Assembly (NCBI GenBank): GCA_018907035.1
Contig: JACCIC010000280.1
Span: 434,001 to 498,000, forward strand
Origin: Sycobia sp. Sy_11
Lineage: Eukaryota; Arthropoda; Insecta; Hymenoptera; Epichrysomallidae
Length of the DNA: 64,000 bases
Reading direction: 5' to 3'
Both the position numbers and the translations under genes were made by a program. Positions 33,948-42,590 of this stretch are shown piece by piece. Position 1 is the first letter of the stretch. Every line of letters starts with the position of its first letter. Below the pieces are notes generated by a model that worked only from the letters and a program-made list of their open reading frames with translations, was not told the origin of the DNA and made no database searches.

Positions 33948-34991
33948 TTATTGAAAGTATTGGCCATCGTTAGCTACAACTTTTTCCCATCTTTCTGGCA
34001 ACATACGAATCCCGTTGCGAAAAAATTCGACCGGTTTTGCCTCTATCCAGTCATCCACCCATTTTTTGGCTTCCTCGTAGGAATGGAAGTGCTGGTCAGC
34101 CAGGCCATGCGTCATCGAGCTGAAGAGATGGTAATCAGACGGAGCAACGTCTGGACTATACGGCGGGTGGGGTAGGACTTCCCATTTGAGCGTTTCTAAG
34201 TATGTTTTCACCGGCGGTGCAACATGTGGGCGAGCATTGTCATGTTGCAAAATAACTTTGTCGTGCCTGTCGGAGTATTGTGGCCGTTTTTCTCGCAGTG
34301 CGCGGCTCAAACGCAACAATTGTCGTCGATAGACCTCGCCTGTGATCCTTTCATTCGGTTTCAGAAGCTCATAGTAAACCACACCTAGCTGGTCCCACCA
34401 TATACAGAGCATGAGCTTGGCGCCATGAATATTTGGCTTGGCCGTCGATGATGATGCATGGCCGGGTAGTCCCCATGATTTTCTTCGCTTCGGATTATCG
34501 TAACGTATCCACTTTTCATCGCCAGTCACGATACGATGCAGAAAACCCTTTCTTTTATGTCGCTGAAGCAGCTGTTCGCAAGTGAAAAAGCGCCGTTCGA
34601 CGTCTCTCAGCTTCAGTTCGTACGGCACCCAATTTCCTTGCTTTTGGATCATTCCCATGGCTTTCAAACGCTTGGAAATGGTTGTTCGGTCAACTCTCAA
34701 TGCTTCAGCAAGTTCTTCTTGCGTTTGACAAGAATCTTCATCAAGCAAAGTCGCCAATTCTCGATCTTCAAAGATTTGCGGCCGCCCGGAACGCTCCTTG
34801 TCTTCCACGTCGAAATCACCGCTTTTGAAGCGTCGAAACCATCCGCGAACACTTGAATCATCGACACAACCTTCTCCATAAGCCTCCTGAAGCAATCGAT
34901 GCGTCTCGGAAGCAGATTTCTTCAAATTGAACCAATAAAGTGAAACTTCCCGCAAATGACGTCGACTCGGCTCAAATTTCGACATTTTCAC
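33948..34991 (-). CDS. mariner transposase, uninterrupted 347 codons
   Basis: The length is that of a complete mariner transposase. N-terminal helix-turn-helix domains (about residues 1-110) include LKKSASETHRLLQEAYGEG, RGWFRRFKSGDFDVEDKERS and WVPYELKLRD. The catalytic domain holds VTGDEKWIRYDN (first Asp, about residue 157), LQHDNARPHVA (second Asp) and SPDVAPSDYHLF. The Asp of APSD is 34 residues after the second, giving DD34D. The end, LPERWEKVVANDGQYFQ, is the normal C-terminus. The first ATG gives MKMSKFEPS; the second Met (two codons on) could also be the start. It cuts and pastes the element at TA sites. Whether it is expressed or active is unknown; the ends look degraded. Confidence 0.92.
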   Translation of the reverse strand: MKMSKFEPSRRHLREVSLYWFNLKKSASETHRLLQEAYGEGCVDDSSVRGWFRRFKSGDFDVEDKERSGRPQIFEDRELATLLDEDSCQTQEELAEALRVDRTTISKRLKAMGMIQKQGNWVPYELKLRDVERRFFTCEQLLQRHKRKGFLHRIVTGDEKWIRYDNPKRRKSWGLPGHASSSTAKPNIHGAKLMLCIWWDQLGVVYYELLKPNERITGEVYRRQLLRLSRALREKRPQYSDRHDKVILQHDNARPHVAPPVKTYLETLKWEVLPHPPYSPDVAPSDYHLFSSMTHGLADQHFHSYEEAKKWVDDWIEAKPVEFFRNGIRMLPERWEKVVANDGQYFQ

Positions 34992-35380
34992 GATATCAAA
35001 AATTTATGATGCGAAAAAATTTTAACTAATGTGTTAATATGGAATTGTTGACATATGAATAAGCTTTGATTATGACATATGTAACCATTGAATACTCGCA
35101 CAGTATTGGTGGCGCCATCTAGCAAATAGATAAACTCGCGAATTTCTCCCTAACCAAAGCTATCTTTGCTCAACATACCCCAAGAACACTACTTCTCATA
35201 ACCTGAGGAATGCCATCTTTCGGAGGGGGCGGTATTGAATCCTTTTTCCCACAAAAAAGAAAAGGAAAAGATCCAGGGTAAAAAAAAATATATATATAAT
35301 ACATATGAAGTCCCCAACCTCAAAAACCAATAAATACACAGGCAATCCCAAAAATAATTTCAGGTGGCTTCTTGTGTACA

Positions 35381-35622
35381 AGAATCTTCATCAAGCAAAG
35401 GGCGCCAATTCTCGATCTTCAAAGATTTGCGGCCGCCCGGAACGCTCCTTGTCTTCCAGCAGGCAAATCACCGCTTTTGAAGGTCGAAACCATCCGAAAG
35501 GGATGACACAACCTTCTCCATAAGCCTCCTGAAGACGGCGTCTCGGAAGGATTTCTTCAAATTGAACCAATAAAGGAAACTTCCCGTGAATGTCACGTCG
35601 ACTCGGCTCAAATTTCGACAAG
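35381..35622 (-). pseudogene. Altered partial duplicate of the mariner transposase 5' part
   Basis: Matches 34,729-34,985 with eight or so short changed blocks: for example aaagtcgcc becomes aaagggcgcc, ccacgtcgaaatc becomes ccagcaggcaaatc, gaagcagattt becomes gaaggattt and aaagtgaaac becomes aaaggaaac. Between the changes the match is perfect. Translated, it starts MSKFEPSRR and keeps LQEAYGEGCV and DKERSGRPQIFEDREL, but lacks part of the helix-turn-helix. Confidence 0.82.
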
Positions 35623-35650
35623 ACGGGAAAGAGAGTGTGAATACTCCTAA

Positions 35651-36456
35651 TAATAAATATATGAAGAACTTATTTTCTTATTATTTTTCTTATTATATTT
35701 CTTTAATTACTTATTTTCTTTATTTAATAATTTTTAATTTCAACATTTTCCGTTTCTTTATATTCATAATTAATTTAATAATTTTTAATTAATAACTTTA
35801 ATTTCAATAACTTTAATTTCAATATTCTCTGTTTTTTTTCTTCCTTTATAATTATTTGGCGATTTTATTTATAAATTTTTATTTAACTTTAATAATTTAC
35901 TTTAATAATTCATTTAAAAATTTTTTATGACCTTTTCAATAATTTTTATTCCAATATTCCTTTTTTTACTTTCGTTTTTTCAATTTTATTTATAAATTTC
36001 TTATTAATTAATTTAATCATTTTTAATTTTTTTTTTAAATATATTCTGTTTTCCTTATTTAATAATTTTTAATTTCAATATTTTTCCGTTTCTTTATTTT
36101 AATAATTAATTTCAATATTTTCTGTTTTTTACTTTCTCTATAATTATTTTTCGATTTTACTTATAATTTTTTTTTTAACATTTAATTTACTAATTTTTAA
36201 TATTTCCAGTATCAATATTTTCTGTTTTTGATTATTTTCCTTCTAATTATTTTCAATTTTTTCTATTAATTAAATTTTTTTTTATAATTTCAATATTTTC
36301 TGTTTTTTTTGCTGTCTCCTTAATAACTATTTTTTTATATACTCATTTATAAATTTCTTTTCCTCCTTTTCCCCAACCGAAAAACTCTCCGGTCCAAATG
36401 GTAGGACTGAATAGAGATTATCCCTTACCGAACGAAGAAAGACTTCACACAATAGA
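35651..36456. repeat. T-rich quasi-periodic low-complexity stretch
   Basis: tttcaatattttctgtttttt followed by cttt..ataattatttttcgattttattt recurs about every 80-120 bp at roughly 35,825, 35,950, 36,040, 36,115, 36,210 and 36,290. This is a degraded tandem repeat or expanded low-complexity DNA in the gypsy B leader. Confidence 0.6.
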
Positions 36457-36774
36457 GGAGTGAGTATGTTCTCATCATAGGGCTCTTTGTACGTTCGGAA
36501 CTCTGTCACGAAATAATCGTACCTATATAGAGGAGCTCGAAGAGGTCTGTGCGGAGACGCATGGAAATACAAATTTCTTACTACAAAAATTAACAATTGC
36601 GGAGGAGTGTATAGAGAGGTTGGAGGAGGAAAACGAAAGACTAAAGGCCTGGTTAGAGAAAACTTGGGCGATAACTGCGCGCGCATTTAAGGAGCTAAAC
36701 AGGCAGCAAACCGCCAGTGAAGTAGATATAGAGTTGTTGGAAGAAGCCGTTAGGCAATTGAACCTAGATAATTG
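36457..36774 (+). pseudogene. Coiled-coil ORF fragment upstream of gag in gypsy B
   Basis: Open for about 105 codons after a TGA, without an ATG at the start. The middle is a strong coiled coil: RTYIEELEEVC, IAEECIERLEEENERLKAWLEK, then RQQTASEVDIELLEEAVRQLN and a TGA. I do not recognise the family. It lies 220 bp upstream of the gag start, on the same strand, so it may be a leader-encoded or gag-related piece of gypsy B. Confidence 0.45.
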
Positions 36775-36994
36775 AAAAAGGTAGAGATACTGCCAAATAA
36801 CCTTATTCAATCAACTTTTACACACGCACGTAGGTTAGTTAAGCGGTATTGTCGTCGGAACTTACCTCGTTCAATTTTATAACATTATAATATTTTTAAC
36901 TAATAAGTTACTAATTTAATTATTCTTTATGCCACATAATACATAATATTGACTTTATTACCTATTTTAACGCGAAAATTTGACACTAGGACGC

Positions 36995-37376
36995 ATGTCT
37001 GAGTAGCGTGTCACTAGAAGTCGGGCAGATAAGAATAAATTCTGCCTAGACGATACCGACAACGTCGACCCTTTTTCTCCAACTAAAGAGATCCCGAGGG
37101 ATGGAGAAATAAAACCTCCACCGCGAGTGTTACAAGGAACGATTGACGTTTTGGAAGACTCTTTCATAGAACCGATCGCGCAAACGGCAAAATCAGCCGA
37201 TAACAAACAAAAAGAGGTATCTGAAAACCTCACGATATATATTTCAGACAACAATCAAGCCCACGTTAGAATGCCTACTCAAGCCGTCCCGTTGAAAGAC
37301 GCGCTTATGGTAGTGCCCGTATTCGATGGGCGCAATATCACCTTAAGCGAGTTTTTTGAAGGCTGCGACGAAGCCC
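36995..37376 (+). pseudogene. gypsy B gag, N-terminal remnant
   Basis: ATG at 36,995 gives MSE followed at once by TAG (37,004), then an open frame RVTRSRADKNKF...DPFSPTKEIPRDGE. It continues to the conserved gypsy gag block VPLKDALMVVPVFDGRNITL and SEFFEGCDEA. There the sequence jumps in a different frame into RNase H (about 37,377), so the rest of gag, protease and RT are deleted. Confidence 0.75.
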
Positions 37377-38917
37377 ATTGGGGGCATCCTATCACAAGGA
37401 AAACTCGGTAGGGATCAACCGATCGCCTATACGTCGCGAGTTCTGCGCGGACCCGAGTTACGCTATGAGGTATACGAGAAAGAAGCACTTGCTATGCTTC
37501 ATTCCGTGCAGACCTTTAGGCCGTACGTATTCGGACGTACGTTTACCCTCGTGACTGATCACCAACCGCTCGTGTGGTTCAAAACAGCTGATTTGAACAC
37601 GCGTGTGATAAAGTGGAGGTTGAAGCTTTCAGAATATGACTATAAGGTCGTTTACAACCCAGGAAAGACGAATGTACACGCTGATGCGTTGTCACGTAAC
37701 CCTGTTGAGAATGTAAACGTAGTCACTCGAGGGCAAAGAAAAAGGCAACTCAATCTTGATAAGCCGGTGGCAAATCCTGAAAATCCGGATCCTCATTGTA
37801 CTGAGCCTCCCAAAGTTCCGAAGGCATGTACGAAGAATGCTAAATTAAAAGGGATTAGAAGTACTGTCCCAAATCACCGAGTTACCAGATCTAAAGTCCG
37901 AAGACAAAATGGCGAGGATAATACGCAGAACGTTTCTAATTTTTCAAGGGTTAAAGATTTTCCAAGTTCAAGCAAAGATAAGAGAAGTCGTGCTAATTTT
38001 TCTAAGTCGGGAGTTGATAGCACTAAGAATGGCGCGAATAAGATGCCATATATTTCTAATTTTTCGGAAGAAGATTTTCCATGTTTAAACAAAGACGAGA
38101 GAAGTCGTGCTAATTTTTCTAAGTCGGGAGTTGAGGGCATTACCAAAGAATCAAATAGGAAGATTTTAACGAAAAATGTTCGTCCGCAACGACGTAAAAC
38201 TAGGAAACAAACCAAAGAACGCAACGAGAAAATGCAAGGAACTTCTATTTCTAGACAGGAGAATATAGATGCCCCGAATCTGCAACAGATAGAGATAGGG
38301 ACTAATAATGATCAAACACGTATTCGTAGAAGACGAGCACGACCGCGAATTACAGAAATTCATGATCAAAGAAAACCAAACGATATTATCCAGAACAAAT
38401 CTCCCAATTTAGTGAACACGCAGCTAAAGAAAGAACGGCAGCCACGTACTAAGATAAATAAGTTAAAAAGTAATAATAAACCATCTTTTGTTCGAAAGAG
38501 AGACGTAATAAATACCTTACAGACAGGTAGTGAATCTAATAGCGAATCAGGCAGCGAATCGTCATATGTACCGCAAAAATCCAAATGGAAAGGTAGAAAA
38601 CCTAAACAGAAATTAATTCCTCTAACGTCCGGAAGTAATAGTAATCAAAGTAGTAACGATTCGGATAGCTCTAGCAGCGAAAGCTCAGTAATAACGGATC
38701 AGAGTAACCGTTCAGGTCACGAAAAAGATAACGTTAAAGAGAGCACGGCTGACGATAGGAGGACAAATTCAAAAAGGAACAAAAATAACTTCGTAGAAAC
38801 GAAAGAATTGATTCAGTTTCGCAACGATCATATTGTCTATTTTATCAATAATAGAGGTGAACCTTGCGATGTAGCAGCACGGAAGCTCGCCGAATCAAAT
38901 AAAATTCCAGAGCAGTA
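37377..38917 (+). pseudogene. gypsy B pol: RNase H plus long disordered linker
   Basis: RNase H shows IGGILSQGKLG, YEKEALAM (catalytic Glu), LVTDHQPLVWF (catalytic Asp) and NVHADALSRN (catalytic Asp). It is followed by about 390 residues rich in Lys, Arg, Ser and Asn, with no predicted fold, containing two copies of a module (DFPSSSKDKRSRANFSKSGV and DFPCLNKDERSRANFSKSGV). It ends near the Ser-rich SGSNSNQSSNDSDSSSSESS and HIVYFINNRGEPCDVAARKL, at a TAA. The first third of RNase H is lost at the deletion junction. Such a long spacer before integrase is much larger than in most gypsy elements. Confidence 0.8.
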
Positions 38918-40000
38918 ATGTGTAGAGGAAACTAGAATAAGCTCGTATAAACGAAGCAATCGTAAATTTCTAATTGCCCTAAGTATCAGGGGCGATAAGC
39001 CCGAATCATTATCAACAATAAAGGAAAACATTCAGAAAGTATGTAAAGAATTAAGAGCATTTAGTTTAGAAAAGAAAATTGAGGAATTCAGTATAACTCA
39101 CTCGCCAGACATAGAAGGGTTAGAATGGTGCGAGGTTCTAAGTATTTTTTTAAACGAATTTAAGGATACAGGTATAAAGATAATAATTTGAAAAGGGACT
39201 TTAAAATTTCACCCGATCGCCGTGATGAGATATTCTACGAGTATCATAACTCACCTGTCGGTGGTCATAGAGGTGTTTCGAAAACGTACAACCGTATTAG
39301 ACAGGATTATTATTGGGATAATTTAAAGGCAGATGTACAAAGGCGCATCCAGCAATGCATAGACTGCTAATTGAAAAAACTTGTACGTGTCAAAACAAGG
39401 CAACCCATGGTGATTACTGACACTCCAGGTACTACATTTGAGAAAATAGCCCTCGATATAGTGGGCCCATTACCTAAAACAAGAATCGGAAACGAATATA
39501 TCCTAACAATGCAGGATCAATTTTCCAAGTATTGTATAGCTGTTCCACTGCCGAACTCTTTAGCATCAACAATTTCCGATGGATTCAAAAAGAAATGCGT
39601 CTGTATCTTTGGTGCTCCGAAAGTGATACTTACCGATCAAGGCAGAAATTTTTTGAGTAGTTTAATGCAGAGGGTAGCAAAGAGATTTAGAATAAAGAAA
39701 GTTAGAACAATTGCCTTCCACCCTCAGTCTAATGGGTCCCTAGAACGGTCTCATTACGCGTTAGGAGAGTTTCTCAAACAATACACAGAAAAGGATTCCG
39801 AATGGGATGAATGGGTAGAAATAGCGATGCTAAACTACAATACATGTCTACAAGAAAGTACCAAGCATACGCTGTTTGAAATAGTTTTTGGTAGACTAGC
39901 TAGACTTCCCTCAAACGACCCACTTCGCGAAGCCGATTTGATTCCAACCTATCAAGGTTATGTCAAGGAATTAGTCATTAGACTAACAGGGATAAAAAAA
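38918..40000 (+). pseudogene. gypsy B integrase
   Basis: After the TAA at 38,916 the same frame continues through a gypsy-type connector (FLIALSIRGDKPESL) to a TGA at about 39,189 and a frameshift. Then comes the H2C2 zinc domain (YHNSPVGGHRGV, DYYWDNL, CIDC) and an in-frame TAA at 39,368, probably from CAA. The core follows with IALDIVGPLP, VILTDQGRNF and HPQSNGSLERSH, which hold the D, D and E of the catalytic triad. The C-terminus is cut at about 39,999 by the truncated 3' LTR (LTGIKKF then LTR-encoded residues). Confidence 0.85.
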
Positions 40001-40116
40001 TTTTTAAAACAGGGGGAAGTAAGCAACGGAATCGGGAAAGGGGAGAAGGCGATACGATACTAATAAGGAGAGGGAGCGAAGAAAGTGCAGGAGGTATGGC
40101 AACGCTGTTTGTATGC

Positions 40117-40168
<52 letters not shown>

Positions 40169-41250
40169 CGTTGAATATACAGTCTCCAAAAGATTTCAGT
40201 ATAATCCCTGGAAAATTTTCGAAACGTGTAAATGGTATACAAGCGTATTCGCCAATGTATATGGGCGACTAACTGCGTAGCTTGCGCCTCCCTCCCCCAA
40301 TAAAAATCCGACCAGATGCGACCCGAAACGTATAGCTAGGCCTCATGTCCGTCCGTAGCGCGCACTGGCCGCGCCGAAATTACGACTCGGACTGAAATGC
40401 CCCTCTCTACCTCCCCCACCGATGCTATCTTCCCGTAGGAAAGTCGGAAGAAAGCGAAATGCGCGCTTTATGGTCCCCTTTGTATACAAAATATGAAATC
40501 TGAGAGGCCGACGAATATCACCAACGGCTTTGACGAATGCAGCTTAACAGAGAGTTTCAAAATATATGATGAAAACTCAGAGCCGAAGAAAATATTATTT
40601 TCAAGAATATTCCAGAATAATATATGAAACGTCGATCTACAAGTAATTTGTTACTACTATTATTACCACACTTATTATTATTATTAAAATTGTTATTATC
40701 ATTATTAACTATTATTATTACTTTTACCATTATAACGTAAAATATATATTTATAATCTATAATTACTACCGATTTTTCAATATTTTGTTGTTCTACTATA
40801 TACTCAAGAGTATATGTTTATAATCAATTATTATTATAGTTATTATTATTATTATTATCATTATTATTACTTACGCATTTATAACTTTTTCAAAGTATTT
40901 AAGATTCGAAATGTTTTACTATATTAAATAGTATATATTTATAGTCAATTATTGTAATTACAATTATTGTTATTATTATCATCGTTATTATTATTACTAC
41001 TACCGATTCTTTAAGATTCTAATTATTTTTCTATATTAATAGTATACGTTATAATTAACTACTATAATGATTATCGTTTTTCTATTATGATATTGCAAGA
41101 TATGTGTTTGTAATCTAGAACTAGTACTATTAACTAAATTATACTACTGCGTTGAAGAATATCTTCATCAAATTATTTTATATGTTTATAATTACTAAAT
41201 AGCAAATATTATCTATAATGTTTAATATTGATTATCATTATTTAATAACG

Positions 41251-41290
<40 letters not shown>

Positions 41291-41331
41291 CATAAACAAT
41301 CTTTTTAATTATCCTTTTTCGTTATATTTTG

Positions 41332-41375
<44 letters not shown>

Positions 41376-42055
41376 CTAAGATAGATTTAAGAAATTTGTA
41401 AGAGATGAACGGAGGCTGCTTTGTCTTTACGAAAAGCCCCCCTCCATCTCCCCACCACAACCGAATTTTCCGTGGAGAAAATTTCGGCGGCGTCGCGGCC
41501 CGGGTGTAAATACGGGCCCTCGAACACGCAAAAGTCAGATTGCAGGCCGTGTTCGATCCGCGCATAATTTTAACAAACTTTTTTACGAAATCTATCGGTT
41601 ATAATAAAAAGAAAAAGTAAGTTAACCCAAAACCTCATCGTTGTTTTTTTTTAAATCCGCGAAGCACGCGCTCAGCTTCAGGTCGGGGGACGCTAGTCAT
41701 TGCAGGCAAGGAAATTGCCGCTGGACCTTGCAGTCTCCGCTAAAGTTTAGCGCGGATAGCTAGCGAGGTAGACTGGAGGCCGAGGAAGCTCGCGCCCCTA
41801 CTACCTCCTAGAGAATATTAGATCCGTCGCCGCTCTAATATTCAACCGTCCATGTTGGAGCTGCCTCGAGTGTGGCCCTCGCGAACGGCGAAACCACGCG
41901 AACGCGCCGCGACGATTAATCTCGCGATCCGCCCCCCGTATCCCTGGCTTCAGCGCTCAAGCGTGGCCAAAAAACAAGGGGGCAAATAGCGGAAGGCAAC
42001 GGCATTAAATCGCCGTTGTTACGTCCGTGTGGCACCGACGTAGTTGGACGTCACA
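39999..42055 (+). repeat. 3' LTR of gypsy B, truncated at its start
   Basis: Matches the 5' LTR from 30,793 on, including (TA)n tracts at 40,119-40,160, 41,252-41,289 and 41,333-41,372. Differences include loss of about 10 bp (gtgcgtcatt) near 40,468 and an extra about 37 bp at 41,716-41,752. The last 55 bp end GGACGTCACA, the imperfect inverse of the LTR start TGTTGCGTCC. Confidence 0.8.
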
Positions 42056-42590
42056 CACATTTCCAGGAATCGAAATAATGTGAATTTAATGTTAGAGTCT
42101 GGTACATTGGACAGTGTTTTTCATTCCATATTAAATTGATTGGTTTAGGACAATTTGTGTTGAGGGGGAATTTATATTTAATTTACTAAATTTGGTGGTG
42201 GGGATGGGTATATATAGATTAGAATATAAGGTTTAGATTAGTCCCTGATGAGGAGCCGTAGCGAGCTCGAAACGTTGGACAAGTCTTCAATTAGGTAAGG
42301 TTGTTGGGGACAGTCAGACTGCACTTTACTAACAAAGAATTTTTTCAGCTAATATTTTATTTTCAGATTAGTCTACGGGGGTGAATGTAAACAAGGACAG
42401 TCTGACTGTCATTATAATTTTAATTTAATTTTTAATTTAATTTTTATTGTTAATTTTTATTTTATTTTTATTTATTTATTTATTTTTTTTTTATTTTTAT
42501 TTTATTTTTAGATTGAATTGATTGGACTGTAAGACCAATAAAAAAATATTTATTAATTTCTATATGGGCAGTCGACAAAAGTACAATTCA
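42056..42590 (+). mobile_element. Hammerhead-bearing repeat, main locus, right part (rest of unit 2 and tail)
   Basis: CACA target duplication (42,056-42,059), then tttccaggaatcg, which continues unit 2 from 30,709. Contains the third ribozyme motif, GACAGTCAGACTG (42,309), GACAGTCTGACTGTC (42,396-42,410), a T-rich stretch, gattgaattgattggactgt, and a tail aagaccaataaaaaaatatttatt...gcagtcgacaaaagtacaatt. The tail recurs at 58,430-58,495, so it belongs to the repeat. Confidence 0.75.
42241..42280 (+). ncRNA. Hammerhead ribozyme motif, copy 3 (best conserved)
   Basis: GTCC / CTGATGA / G-GAGC-CGTAGCGA-GCTC / GAAAC / GTT / GGAC. Stem I has 4 pairs, stem II 4 pairs, and helix III two pairs (A-U, C-G) with no loop. 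All conserved core nucleotides are present. Predicted cleavage lies after GUU (42,276). Confidence 0.8.

Larger units (their letters stand above)
33868..35650 (-). mobile_element. mariner transposon with an internal partial duplication
   Basis: Left end tcaggtatgtgaataagtctttcccgt (about 33,868-33,895). The right end, acgggaaagagagtgtgaatactcct (about 35,623-35,648), shares tctttcccgt when reverse-complemented, a weak terminal inverted repeat pair. The transposase gene is on the minus strand. Between its start and the right end, 35,381-35,622 duplicates the first part of the gene (34,729-34,985) in altered form. AT-rich DNA of the same kind flanks both ends. Confidence 0.72.
30710..42055 (+). 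mobile_element. Ty3/gypsy retrotransposon B with about 2-kb LTRs, internally deleted
   Basis: Starts TGTTGCGTCC at 30,710 and ends GGACGTCACA at 42,055. It is flanked by CACA on both sides (30,706-30,709 and 42,056-42,059), and removing it rejoins the two halves of the hammerhead unit, matching unit 1. LTRs lie at 30,710 to about 32,765 and about 39,999-42,055. The internal region has a GC-rich leader with minisatellite, AT-rich DNA holding a mariner, a coiled-coil ORF, gag (start 36,995) fused by deletion to RNase H, and integrase. Pro, RT and most of gag are missing. Confidence 0.8.

Noticed and set aside
30793..42000. Segmental duplication unrelated to LTRs
   Set aside because: The TG...CA ends, CACA target duplication, plus-strand gag-pol between the copies and the exact rejoining of the interrupted hammerhead unit fit an LTR element better, although the inner LTR edges are damaged.
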